DNA from: a virus
Length of the DNA stretch: 38,813 bases
Virus record (IMG/VR): IMGVR_UViG_3300034111_000815
Coordinates: 1-38,813 of that record
Strand: one strand, 5' to 3'
Under the pieces are notes generated by a model, which did not search any database, was not told the origin of the DNA, and saw only the letters and a program-made list of their open reading frames with translations. A program made the translations under genes and the position numbers. Numbering within the stretch: position 1 is the stretch's first letter; the number at the start of each line of letters is the position of its first letter. Positions 7,967 through 15,751 of the stretch are shown here, piece by piece.

Positions 7967-9408
7967 TATAACCTATGTTTTACGTTTATTGGTGCGGTTC
8001 CTATTTTTCTTCCAAATGTATTTGGCATACCATTTTGGAACTTATTAAATGATTCGTTTAGAGTATAGCAAATGTAATAGTCCATATTATCGCTAAAGTG
8101 ATGGTGTTTTTCATAACTTCTACCATCTTCGCCTTTAACCTTTTGCTTTAACTTAGTACCATCACTATCTTCTAAACCAAACAATAAATCATTTTTCAAA
8201 TATACACTATTTTCATTAATAAATATCATACAATCATCAAAATTAGATTGAAATATTGAATTAATAAAGTCTCCACGAGTTTTAACTGGAGGTTGCGTAG
8301 TAAATAGCCTTAATACCGGTCTAAACTTATCTAGTTCGTTTTGTATAATCTTAAAATCATTGTGTCCTGCTTCGGTTCTAGTACCTTCCTGCCTTCCTGC
8401 TGGGTCTCCATAAACAAATAAACCTGCTTTGTGTGAGTTGTATAATCTAGTAAACTCTCTACAAGCATCAATAGTTCTATTTTTAGGATATTCCATTGCT
8501 ATCTCATTAATCAAATAACATCTTTTACCTTCCTGCTGCCAAACAGATAAAGATACATAAGGATTAACGTTAAAGTCAAATGATATGTGTAGTGGTAACT
8601 CTGGTTTATATTGATAATTAAACGTATTTTTACCTAAATCAAAGTTTTTATAGAAGCGACCACCTAATTGTTTATTTCCCCATTTACCATTACAATAAAC
8701 CTCCCAATAGTATGGGTTTTTAGTCTTTAAGTCCATTAAGAACGCTATAAACTCATTAGGAATCCATTTATTATGCGTATGGTCTGAATGATGAACAGTA
8801 TATGCTAACTCAACATCTTCATTTTCATTTACTTTCATTTTAGTAGCATCTCTAAAAGTCAATTCATTATGACCTTTAAAAAAGCGTTTCCAAAACCAAT
8901 GGTCTTGATAATTACCTTCAACTTCAGGATTTATAGTAAATGTTTCTTGTAAATAGTTAGCTTTAGTAGTACGAATTGAAGTTGTTACAGTAATAAAATC
9001 CGCTTCAGAAGGTATATCTTCTTCCCACCATGCTCCAGTAGGGTCTTTAACTGATTTAATTTTTTGTGTGTCATCACATCCACGAGCTAAAAAACAGTTT
9101 CCATTAATACAATGAATTTCTAATGGCTGTAACTTAAATTCAAATAATTCTTGTAACCCTAATTCAATAATAATATCTTTAATAGTTTGATAACTACTAT
9201 CTTTTATGGTTGCATAGGTATTTCTAATTAATATATGCCTAAAATAATCTTCTGTTAAACAACGGTAAATTAACTTCTTAGCTTCAAAATTAGATTTAGA
9301 GCTACCACGTCCACCATACATAATAACATACCTATCTGTATTTTCTATTAATGGAATAAAAGATTTATTTACAATCTTATCCCATTCACACCATTTAACT
9401 TTAAACAT
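7966..9408 (-). CDS. Terminase large subunit
   Basis: A 480-residue packaging motor with ATPase and nuclease domains. Walker A is GGRGSSKS at 32-39. The Walker B region with catalytic Glu is GAWWEEDIP at about 125-133. The nuclease domain begins at SFDFNVNP (276-283), whose aspartate is an expected metal ligand, followed by a GDPAGRQEG acidic motif. This fits the Terminase_3/PBSX-type group. The gene follows the small subunit with a TAATG overlap and precedes portal, the standard packaging order. It cuts concatemeric DNA and pumps it into the prohead. Confidence 0.93.
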   Translation of the reverse strand: MFKVKWCEWDKIVNKSFIPLIENTDRYVIMYGGRGSSKSNFEAKKLIYRCLTEDYFRHILIRNTYATIKDSSYQTIKDIIIELGLQELFEFKLQPLEIHCINGNCFLARGCDDTQKIKSVKDPTGAWWEEDIPSEADFITVTTSIRTTKANYLQETFTINPEVEGNYQDHWFWKRFFKGHNELTFRDATKMKVNENEDVELAYTVHHSDHTHNKWIPNEFIAFLMDLKTKNPYYWEVYCNGKWGNKQLGGRFYKNFDLGKNTFNYQYKPELPLHISFDFNVNPYVSLSVWQQEGKRCYLINEIAMEYPKNRTIDACREFTRLYNSHKAGLFVYGDPAGRQEGTRTEAGHNDFKIIQNELDKFRPVLRLFTTQPPVKTRGDFINSIFQSNFDDCMIFINENSVYLKNDLLFGLEDSDGTKLKQKVKGEDGRSYEKHHHFSDNMDYYICYTLNESFNKFQNGMPNTFGRKIGTAPINVKHRL

Positions 9409-9662
9409 TAATCTTGTTTAGGTACAATTACTTCAATTATCTTACCTTCTACTTTAGCATTAATATCTGCTGGTATTAACTTAGCAGCTATTTTATAAAA
9501 CTCTGTTGGTTCTTCTTTTGCCCAACTTAACATATTAGCAGTAGGGTCATCTTGTAGCTCATTAAATACCTCTAAAACACGTTCTTTTACTGTTTTAGTT
9601 AGTTTGTTAATACTACCAGCTACTCTACCTCCAGTTTTAGGTTTTCCTTTCTCAAAAGCCAT
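9408..9662 (-). CDS. Terminase small subunit (probable)
   Basis: An 84-residue basic protein starting MAFEKGKPKTGGRVAGSINK, a pattern typical of small DNA-binding proteins encoded next to TerL. A helix and the closing FYKIAAKLIPADINAKVEG motif follow. It lies directly before TerL with a TAATG overlap and behind a good promoter at 9685-9715, so it starts the packaging transcript. DNA-recognition function is inferred from position and basic N-terminus. Confidence 0.72.
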   Translation of the reverse strand: MAFEKGKPKTGGRVAGSINKLTKTVKERVLEVFNELQDDPTANMLSWAKEEPTEFYKIAAKLIPADINAKVEGKIIEVIVPKQD

Positions 9663-9684
9663 TCTAATTACTTCTAATTTAGAG

Positions 9685-9715
9685 CAAATATAACAATAAT
9701 TAATAATATAACAAA
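9685..9715 (-). promoter_or_regulatory. Bacteroidetes-type promoter of the packaging operon
   Basis: On the minus strand, TTTG (9715-9712) is followed after 19 bases by TATATTTG (9692-9685), matching the -33/-7 consensus of Bacteroidetes sigma factor. Transcription should start near 9678, ahead of the small terminase ATG at 9662. Confidence 0.6.
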
Positions 9716-9728
9716 AAATCTATAAAAT

Positions 9729-9857
9729 CTAAATAAACTGTTCAGGAAATATTTTCTTTAATTGCTTTCTAATATACTTCATTTGTGAAGCACTAATCTT
9801 TTTTTCAAAAGTTAATTTAATTTTTTGTTTCTTTTTAAGTTTTCTAGGTAATCTCAT
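9729..9857 (-). CDS. Small basic protein, 42 aa
   Basis: An open frame starting MRLPRKLKKKQKIKLTFEKK, very rich in lysine, with a C-terminal helix. Its start overlaps the stop of the 32-aa gene as ATGA. It might bind nucleic acid because of its charge; function is otherwise unknown. Confidence 0.5.
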   Translation of the reverse strand: MRLPRKLKKKQKIKLTFEKKISASQMKYIRKQLKKIFPEQFI

Positions 9858-9952
9858 CTTTCAAGTAAATAAGTTAATAATTCAATTATAAGCAATAGTT
9901 TTAGTGGTATCAATACAACACGAGCCAATAAGTATAAAGTGTTAAGTAACAT
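9854..9952 (-). CDS. Tiny hydrophobic protein, 32 aa, probable membrane segment
   Basis: An open frame starting MLLNTLYLLARVVLIPLKLL, almost wholly hydrophobic over about 25 residues, then ending LLER. The ATGA overlap with the next gene supports translation. It could be a single-pass membrane peptide; the role is unknown. Confidence 0.4.
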   Translation of the reverse strand: MLLNTLYLLARVVLIPLKLLLIIELLTYLLER

Positions 9953-9966
9953 AAATCTAAAACGGT

Positions 9967-10122
9967 TTAAATTAAATCATTTTTATCAATAGCTTGTTTA
10001 CAATCTTCACAAAAGAAATATAGTTTACTAATCCTAAACCATAATATTTTAATGTAAATACGGGTAAACCATCCGTTTTTATGTTTACAATCAATATCTA
10101 TTGTTGTTGTTTCAGTTTTCAT
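9967..10122 (-). CDS. Small Cys/His protein, 51 aa
   Basis: An open frame starting MKTETTTIDIDCKHKNGWFT. Cys12-x-His14 and Cys38-x-x-Cys41 (FFCEDC) could form a zinc site. The central segment is aromatic and basic. It lies between the primase and packaging genes in the same direction. The family is not recognised. Confidence 0.5.
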   Translation of the reverse strand: MKTETTTIDIDCKHKNGWFTRIYIKILWFRISKLYFFCEDCKQAIDKNDLI

Positions 10123-10180
10123 CTTATCTATTTTTTAAAATTGTTTAATTTTTCGTTAATTGTTAGAATTTGTGTGGTGT

Positions 10181-12574
10181 TTAAATTATATCTGTTAATT
10201 CTTCAAATTTATTGTTAGTATCTACTATTTCAAAATACCTTCCTAAACTATCTCTGTCTTTTTTTAATTCTAAATTCTTAAATATACAGTATTCTTTTAC
10301 CCACTTCAAGAATTGTTTAGTGTTTAATTCTTTATAATTCTTGTATTCATTAGTAAATTTAATAACTATCTCATTGTTATAAATTCTAACATTATGACTT
10401 AAATTACCTTCTTCTACCCAGTCAAAGAAATCTTTAGTAGTAGCTTGGATAAATCGTTTACTTTCAGCATTAATAGAAATTGATTTAGTTAATCCATATT
10501 TTAAGAACTTTTTTAAGTTATTAATCATATAATTATCAAATTTAACCCAATCTTCAGAATTCCAACTATCAAAAAGTAAACGACCATACTCTGATAATGG
10601 CGAACGTCTTTCATTAAAGTATTGATAGAATTCTATTTCGTGTCTTCTACGTTCGTGAGATGAACCAACTCCATTAATAACATAATTAGTTGTAATTACA
10701 ATTTTTGGCGAACGCTCAAACGGTATAAAAATTTCATCTTTATTTTTTCTATTAACTGTTATGCCTTCAGTAATTAAAGAGAATAAATTTTCAAATTGAA
10801 AGTTTTTCTTTACATCATCAAAAGAAAGTATTTGAGTATCAATGTTAACACGTTGGTAAACGAAATCTGATTTTTTAGGGTCAAATGCTTTTCCATCAAT
10901 TTTTACTAAACGTCTAAAATTATTTAAAGCTGTAAGCATCAGTGACTTACCAGAACCACCATTGGGGTTATCATCAATTTCTTGATCATTAAATATAATT
11001 GCTTTTTGGTCTGTTTTATCTTTATAAGTATGTATTAAATATCCCAATGTAGTTTCAAGTGATTCAATTCTTTGAAAATCTGAATTACTTACTTTTGAAA
11101 CGAAATCTTGAAAATCATTTTTATAATCATCAACTACTTTAAAATTTCTATTTATTATTTGATTATCCCAAACGTAACCGTTTACATCGACGTACTGTAA
11201 TAATTCAATATTATTTTTACCAACCTTTACAACTCCATTTTTAAACGGTATAAATGAAGTGTCTTTGTCGTCCATTAACATATTTAAAGAAATACTATCA
11301 ATCATATTTAAGTGAGATTCATTGAATAAATACGGACTTTTAGAACAGTAATTCCAAACATTAATTAATTCAGCTTTAATCAAATGATTTAAAACAAAAT
11401 CTTTAATTTGAGCAACTGAAGATAAATGAACTTTATTTGATAGAACTCTAACAAATGTAGGATTTTCAGAGGTTTCAGGATAGTATTTATTAAATCCATT
11501 TTGAGTTAAAAAACATGAATATAAATAAGGGTCAACATTAATGGTTTCTTTTCCGTTTTTATCTTCTTTTACGCTCCAAAACTTTATATCCTTATCAACT
11601 GATTCTTGTTTTATTTCATCAATAACATCGTCATTTACATTTAATTCTTTTTTAATTTGTTCGTTTTGAACACCGTTTTTAATTTTTAATTTAATTTTAG
11701 ATACTGTTTGATAATCTTCAAAATATTTACTATCAAATACCCTCTTTTTATAAGCTGAACGGATAGCCGTTTTCATTTCTTGCTCTGAAAATTCTCCAGT
11801 TAAAATATAACTAAATATAAAGTTTTCGGCTGTTGATTGTTGTATTCCATATTCACAAAAAGCACCAGCTAAATCAAAAATATAGGCATTTCTTTCACCT
11901 TCTATAAATGATTTTTCCCACTTAAATTTCATTATAATATCAATCTTTTTTTGTTCATCGTGAAGTATGCAAGTAGGTGCTTTTTCCAAATAAGTATATC
12001 CTTTATCTTCTTGAATATCTATAAATTCTTCAGAGTATTGATTTAAGTAAATATTAGGATCATAACTTTCAAAACAAACCCTTGATATATTAGAGTTTTT
12101 AATATCAAAATATTCAGAATTAATATATTTAGCATAAGCATTAAACCTTCTTTTGTGTTCTAATTTATCACATTTAGGTATTCTAATAAGTGCTTTTAAT
12201 CCATTCCCTGAAGGCGAAGTAAAAACCATTAAAGTATATTTATCTTTAATTAAACGTTCCCTTTCTTCATTCATTATTTCTTCAGTAGGGTATTTATCAA
12301 AATCTAAAATACACATACCTGAGTGTTCAATTAATCCATTATCTGAACGGTCTGAAAATGTACCATTAAACATAATTGCTATTAATGAATTTTTAATATT
12401 AGAAATTTCTTCTTTATCTTTTAAAGTTCTAATCTTATTAATCTTATCAATTAATGGAGCATTACCATTTTTTATTCTTGTAAAAATTTCATCAAGTGTT
12501 AAATTAAAAGGTACATCTTTTGCTTTAAATAAATCTTTAAAAACTGATATTGTAGTGTTAAATGGTTGTTGCAT
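10181..12574 (-). CDS. VirE-N/primase-type protein fused to SF3-like helicase
   Basis: About 797 residues. The N-terminal 150 residues match the VirE N-terminal / BT4734-like domain, a primase-like fold common in Bacteroidetes elements (ILDFDKYPTEE and FTSPSGNGLKALIRIP patterns). The C-terminal half is a helicase: Walker A GGSGKS near residue 540, acidic SFDDV, and an ITTNY sensor followed by an RRRHEIEF arginine cluster, as in D5/NrS-1-type replication proteins. It should prime and unwind phage DNA. I start at ATG 12574 (MQQPFNTTISVF); longer frames only extend into the preceding gene. The last residues, KDRDSLGRYFEI, recur in the protein at 14168. Confidence 0.82.
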   Translation of the reverse strand: MQQPFNTTISVFKDLFKAKDVPFNLTLDEIFTRIKNGNAPLIDKINKIRTLKDKEEISNIKNSLIAIMFNGTFSDRSDNGLIEHSGMCILDFDKYPTEEIMNEERERLIKDKYTLMVFTSPSGNGLKALIRIPKCDKLEHKRRFNAYAKYINSEYFDIKNSNISRVCFESYDPNIYLNQYSEEFIDIQEDKGYTYLEKAPTCILHDEQKKIDIIMKFKWEKSFIEGERNAYIFDLAGAFCEYGIQQSTAENFIFSYILTGEFSEQEMKTAIRSAYKKRVFDSKYFEDYQTVSKIKLKIKNGVQNEQIKKELNVNDDVIDEIKQESVDKDIKFWSVKEDKNGKETINVDPYLYSCFLTQNGFNKYYPETSENPTFVRVLSNKVHLSSVAQIKDFVLNHLIKAELINVWNYCSKSPYLFNESHLNMIDSISLNMLMDDKDTSFIPFKNGVVKVGKNNIELLQYVDVNGYVWDNQIINRNFKVVDDYKNDFQDFVSKVSNSDFQRIESLETTLGYLIHTYKDKTDQKAIIFNDQEIDDNPNGGSGKSLMLTALNNFRRLVKIDGKAFDPKKSDFVYQRVNIDTQILSFDDVKKNFQFENLFSLITEGITVNRKNKDEIFIPFERSPKIVITTNYVINGVGSSHERRRHEIEFYQYFNERRSPLSEYGRLLFDSWNSEDWVKFDNYMINNLKKFLKYGLTKSISINAESKRFIQATTKDFFDWVEEGNLSHNVRIYNNEIVIKFTNEYKNYKELNTKQFLKWVKEYCIFKNLELKKDRDSLGRYFEIVDTNNKFEELTDII

Positions 12575-14165
12575 AGTTTTTTGTTTTAGTATTATGTTTT
12601 TCTGATTTTGTTTTTTCTTTATGGCAATTTTTACAAAGGGGCTGCAAGTTAGCAATATTATTTGTACCATTAAATGCTAAAGGTATAATATGATCAATAT
12701 CAATATCTCTTAAATCTTCTAAATCAATTTGACAAACATTACATTTATAATCATAATATGATGCTATTGAATTACGTTCCATTTGAGTAAAAGAATATCT
12801 ATTTGAATTATCTTTAAAATTAGATTTATTATTTACAAATATTATTCTACCACTAGCCCTTGACATTGCAACATAAAGTAGTTGGTTTGAGTCTTGAGAT
12901 ACTTTAGCAGCATAATCATAAATAGGAATTATAACATCTTCAAAAGTAGATCCTTGGCTTTTGTGTGCCGTAATTGCGTAAGGCTTCTTAAGTGTTGCAA
13001 ATCCAGTTTTTATATTAGAATATTCTGTATTTAATTCTGCTATTTTATTTTTTAAAATCCATTTATACTTAACATTACTTGAATTATCAATTTGCTTTTT
13101 TAATTTATCAATTTGTTTAGTAACTCTGTAAGATATAGGATATAGTGTATTTTTATATCCATTTCCAACAAATATAATTTTATCTATTCCGTTTTCATTT
13201 TTTACCTTAATTTTCTTAAAATTATAAGTTGCAAATTCATTACCTATTTTTATAGTTTCTTCACAAAAATTATCTATTTCTAAAATATTAACTATTTCTG
13301 AAGTATAAAAAACGTCCTTATCTCTTTTATAAAATCCATCAAAAAACACAGTATCTCCAACATTTAAAGAATTTACTTTATATCCTTTATCATTAAATTT
13401 TGTAGAACCTATTAACCAATTAAAAGACAAACAAGTTAAGTTTTTATAACCTACGGCAATAGGATTTTTATTATAGATTAAATTTTTTAATTCTTTATCA
13501 TTTATATCATAATATAATATATCATTACCATTTGAATACTTTTCAATCATTTGAATATAACTAAATGATTTATCCATATTTTGCCTAAACTTTGATATTA
13601 ATTCAAATAATTTACTTTCTATTTTTTGCCTATTCTGAATTTTAAGTTCAAAAGAATAATCTAATTGAGTAAATATTTTAGATACTTTAAAACCGTTTTT
13701 ATCTCTTGTTGGAGTAGCTTCAATAGGCGGTATCTGTAAATTATCCCCAATTAAAATAAACTTTCTTTTATCTTTAATTTCCATCAATAAATCAAAACTT
13801 CTATCATTAATTAATGAAATTTCATCTATTACAATTATTTTTGGAACTTTAGATAGATTAGGTTTTTTATGAGTAATTACAGTAACGTTATTATGATCCT
13901 TTTTTATTTTAAACCCAAAAAAACTATCTATTGTTTTTACTTCAAATTTAAAATATCCATTATTAGTTAAATACTTTTTTAATACAGAACATATTTTATT
14001 TGTTGCACCTAAAAACAAGGCATCTTCAACATTAATAGTTTGACAAACAGTAAATGTTTTACCAGTACCACCACCACCAAGAACACCAAAGAACCCGTTT
14101 TTATCTGAATTTACAAAATCATTTATTTTATTTTGTAGTTCAATTTGTTCGTTATTTAAAGCCAT
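12558..14165 (-). CDS. SF1 (RecD/Dda-like) DNA helicase fused to a C-terminal HNH endonuclease
   Basis: A 535-residue protein with the full SF1 set: motif I GGGGTGKT (30-37), motif II DEIS (114-117), motif III GDNLQIPP (140-147), a late TAHKSQGSTF motif V and VAMSRA motif VI. Residues 471-535 form an HNH zinc-finger nuclease: CNVC (475-478), DIDHIIP with Asp-His at 491-492, an Asn-rich turn and CKNCH (511-515). Dda-like helicases help start phage replication; attaching a nicking-type nuclease suggests coupled cutting and unwinding, which is inference. It overlaps the primase gene by 17 bases. Confidence 0.85.
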   Translation of the reverse strand: MALNNEQIELQNKINDFVNSDKNGFFGVLGGGGTGKTFTVCQTINVEDALFLGATNKICSVLKKYLTNNGYFKFEVKTIDSFFGFKIKKDHNNVTVITHKKPNLSKVPKIIVIDEISLINDRSFDLLMEIKDKRKFILIGDNLQIPPIEATPTRDKNGFKVSKIFTQLDYSFELKIQNRQKIESKLFELISKFRQNMDKSFSYIQMIEKYSNGNDILYYDINDKELKNLIYNKNPIAVGYKNLTCLSFNWLIGSTKFNDKGYKVNSLNVGDTVFFDGFYKRDKDVFYTSEIVNILEIDNFCEETIKIGNEFATYNFKKIKVKNENGIDKIIFVGNGYKNTLYPISYRVTKQIDKLKKQIDNSSNVKYKWILKNKIAELNTEYSNIKTGFATLKKPYAITAHKSQGSTFEDVIIPIYDYAAKVSQDSNQLLYVAMSRASGRIIFVNNKSNFKDNSNRYSFTQMERNSIASYYDYKCNVCQIDLEDLRDIDIDHIIPLAFNGTNNIANLQPLCKNCHKEKTKSEKHNTKTKNYATTI

Positions 14166-14167
14166 AA

Positions 14168-14707
14168 TTAAAAATTATTAATAATTAAATATCTCCCTAA
14201 ACTATCTCTATCTTTAATATATTCAATACCAGAATATTTTATTTCTTTTAATATTCTTTTTATATTAATGTCAATTTTAAAATAATCTACATACAAATCA
14301 TATAATTCATCATTATAAATTTTAATATTATTAGGTAATGTATTTATGAAATTAATAATACTTTTTTCATTTTTATTAATACTTTTTTCATTATGATTTA
14401 TTAAAATATAGTTTTTATCATTATTTATATTATAAACATTAATAAATTCAATAACCGTAATTACACTTAACTCAAACCATTCTCCATTAATTCTATTTTC
14501 AGAAAAATTATAATGTATTTTTTTTTCTAATTCTAAAGGAGTATCAGTTTTAATGTAACCTAATAATTCAACACCGTAAGGAGAATAAGAATTATAACTG
14601 TTTACCCTTGACATCGGAGAATACCCAACTGTACTACCTATTTTAATAGGATTTAATCCATTATGTTTTAAAAAATAAACATAACCATTTTTTTCATTTG
14701 TTTTCAT
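14168..14707 (-). CDS. GIY-YIG (T5orf172-type) protein
   Basis: A 179-residue protein. Residues 8-95 match the T5orf172/Mug113 branch of GIY-YIG nucleases: GYVYFLKHNGLNPIKIGST, an SRVNSYN helix, then a Leu-Glu-Lys-Lys-Ile-His helix and NGEWFEL. An Asn-rich linker follows, and the last 45 residues resemble the C-terminus of the primase (shared KDRDSLGRY). It is the first gene of the replication operon and sits directly behind a leader with terminator and leader peptide. A nuclease role is known for the superfamily; the target here is unknown. Confidence 0.75.
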   Translation of the reverse strand: MKTNEKNGYVYFLKHNGLNPIKIGSTVGYSPMSRVNSYNSYSPYGVELLGYIKTDTPLELEKKIHYNFSENRINGEWFELSVITVIEFINVYNINNDKNYILINHNEKSINKNEKSIINFINTLPNNIKIYNDELYDLYVDYFKIDINIKRILKEIKYSGIEYIKDRDSLGRYLIINNF

Positions 14708-14754
14708 ATAATAAAAAAGCCCTTATAAATCCAACGGGTCTGAAGCGTTTTCAT
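14704..14754 (-). CDS. Candidate leader peptide, 16 aa
   Basis: MKTLQTRWIYKGFFII starts at ATG 14754 and its TGA overlaps the ATG of the GIY-YIG gene (ATGA). The frame lies inside the terminator-like hairpin of the leader. Its translation would affect which RNA structure forms. It is short enough to be chance, so confidence is limited. Confidence 0.4.
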   Translation of the reverse strand: MKTLQTRWIYKGFFII

Positions 14755-14763
14755 TATAAGAGC
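14713..14763 (-). terminator. Attenuator-like terminator before the GIY-YIG gene
   Basis: On the minus-strand RNA, arms 14763-14754 and 14728-14719 pair over ten bases (one G-U), followed by six U residues (14718-14713) just before the ATG at 14707. The loop holds UCAGACC (14743-14737), which can pair with GGUCUGA at 14799-14793, a possible alternative fold. Confidence 0.55.
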
Positions 14764-14810
14764 CTATTTAAGTTTCTTTTGTTACCTATTTTTCAGACCG
14801 TAACTTCTGC

Positions 14811-14818
14811 AAATATAA
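14811..14818 (-). promoter_or_regulatory. Probable -7 box of the leftward replication operon
   Basis: Reads TATATTTG on the minus strand, so transcription would start near 14805 and give a leader of about 100 bases. The only TTTG upstream is at a 15-base spacing, shorter than usual. Confidence 0.45.
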
Positions 14819-15072
14819 CTATTAATTCAATACAAATTACATTTTAGTAAAAATAATTATTATAAATATGTTAAAATTATAATTTGATTAAAAAGTAAAA
14901 AACAATCGTCATAGCTGTAAATCAATAATATCAAAGGTTTAACTCATTTTATGACGCAGCACTTGGAAAAAACAAAGTGTAAATATTTTAGTTGTAAAAT
15001 TTATACAGTACCCTATATAAGAGCAACGTCACATCGTCATTGGTTTTTTATCAAATTTAACCAATTTTTTTA

Positions 15073-15080
15073 TATCTTTG
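15073..15080 (+). promoter_or_regulatory. -7 box (TATCTTTG) for candidate small RNA
   Basis: Matches TAnnTTTG. The nearest TTG upstream is too far away (about 30 bases), so the -33 element is missing or weak. Confidence 0.4.
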
Positions 15081-15085
15081 CCTTA

Positions 15086-15236
15086 ACAGTACCTATGTCG
15101 CTTCCTTGGATTGTGGTTACACGGTCGCAGCGCACCATTTTAGGTCTTTTTTGTGTGTAAAGGAATACATAACTTATGACACAGCCCCGAAGCTCTAACA
15201 AATTAGCTACTTGTTATCTTCGGTTTTTAATTTTTT
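15086..15236 (+). ncRNA. Candidate small RNA, about 150 nt
   Basis: Bounded by a -7 box (15073-15080) and an intrinsic terminator with CCGAAG (15187-15192) pairing CTTCGG (15218-15223), extended by TAACAA/TTGTTA and followed by a T-rich tract. Inside, TTACAC near 15117 can pair with GTGTAA near 15157, and TTCCTT with AAGGAA. No convincing open frame lies in it. I do not recognise the RNA family; it may act on phage or host transcripts. Confidence 0.45.
15187..15236 (+). terminator. Intrinsic terminator
   Basis: A stem of six G+C-rich pairs plus an inner A+T stem, then TTTTTAATTTTTT. It separates the candidate small RNA from the promoter of the 58-aa gene. Confidence 0.6.
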
Positions 15237-15279
15237 CTATTTGATAATCAACACTTTACGAAATAATGTGAAAATATAT

Positions 15280-15310
15280 TTGGTAATTGTGTACAAAGTG
15301 TGTACATTTG
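15280..15310 (+). promoter_or_regulatory. Rightward early promoter
   Basis: TTG at 15280-15282, 20 bases, then TACATTTG at 15303-15310: a good Bacteroidetes -33/-7 pair. The start near 15316 would serve the 58-aa gene and probably the downstream leader and early operon. Confidence 0.6.
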
Positions 15311-15351
15311 TATCAGATAATTAATTAATAACAATTTAAAACCTCTGACAA

Positions 15352-15528
15352 ATGAAAACGAAATCAACTGCAAACAAATCGGCTAGAACTTTTACAATTA
15401 GAAAAAACGGTTCAACGTACAGAACTTTTAAAATGAGTAAAGAAGAATTTAGAAGTTGTCAAAACATGACGTCTAACGATTGGGATAATTTCTTAAAGTA
15501 CGATAATTCTTACTATGTCGTAAGATAA
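15352..15528 (+). CDS. Small basic early protein, 58 aa
   Basis: An open frame starting MKTKSTANKSARTFTIRKNG and ending YYVVR, first gene behind the rightward promoter. It is rich in Lys, Arg, Ser and Thr, with a later Trp-Asp-Asn-Phe-Leu helix. Size, charge and immediate-early position suggest a host-takeover or regulatory protein, which is inference only; I know no assigned function for such proteins. Confidence 0.6.
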   Translation: MKTKSTANKSARTFTIRKNGSTYRTFKMSKEEFRSCQNMTSNDWDNFLKYDNSYYVVR

Positions 15529-15548
15529 CCACCTTAACAGGTCAGAGG

Positions 15549-15712
15549 GTTAAGCCTCAACTCAAACCACGCTCGATATACGGTAGCGTGGATTTTGAGG
15601 TATAAGAAGTTCATTGACGTATTGTGAAGACCTACAAGTATAGCTTACTGTTAGGAGGAAGATTTAAGCTAAACACATCGGTTAAGCCGTGCCATTCGAT
15701 TGGTAATGTGTT
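15549..15712 (+). ncRNA. Structured leader RNA with three successive hairpin elements
   Basis: First hairpin: CCTCAA/TTGAGG (15555-15560 with 15595-15600) stacked on CCACGCT/AGCGTGG (15567-15573 with 15585-15591). A boxA-like GTTCATTGACG follows at 15609-15619. Second hairpin: TAGCTTA/TAAGCTA (15641-15647 with 15665-15671) with AGGAGG in its loop. Third: the three-way junction at 15672-15712. It precedes the 46-aa gene by 40 bases. An antitermination or processing role is inferred. Confidence 0.5.
15672..15712 (+). ncRNA. tRNA-like mini three-way junction
   Basis: All 41 bases lie within a stem or hairpin loop: 7-bp outer stem AACACAT/ATGTGTT (15672-15678, 15706-15712), 3-bp hairpin CGG/CCG (15679-15689), 5-bp hairpin TGCCA/TGGTA with loop TTCGAT (15690-15705). 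A 7-bp acceptor directly abutting a 5-bp arm with a TTCGA loop copies the acceptor/T-arm half of tRNA. There is no anticodon arm and no CCA. Confidence 0.5.
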
Positions 15713-15751
15713 CTAACAATAAATAATGTGTAATAATTAAAATCAACTAAA

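Larger units (their letters stand above)
14819..15351. other. Divergent non-coding control region
   Basis: About 530 bases between the leftward and rightward early transcripts. It holds a TATCTTTG box and a terminator bracketing a possible small RNA (15086-15236), and a clear rightward promoter at 15280-15310. An open frame at 14951-15160 overlaps the small-RNA promoter, has no coding character and is not called. The stretch 14819-15000 is A+T-rich with no further feature seen. An origin of replication could lie here, but no iterons were recognised. Confidence 0.5.

Noticed and set aside
12153-12605. Plus-strand frame of 150 codons
   Set aside because: Antisense to the primase N-terminal domain; no independent support.
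12575-12670. Longer primase start
   Set aside because: The extra 32 residues come from the overlapping helicase-HNH reading region and would require an alternative start; MQQPF is a clean ATG start.
14951-15160. Open frame of 69 codons in the control region
   Set aside because: It runs through a promoter box and candidate small RNA, has unusual composition for this genome and no packing with neighbours.
14708-15751. tRNA genes
   Set aside because: No complete cloverleaf with anticodon arm was found; only the 41-base tRNA-like element.
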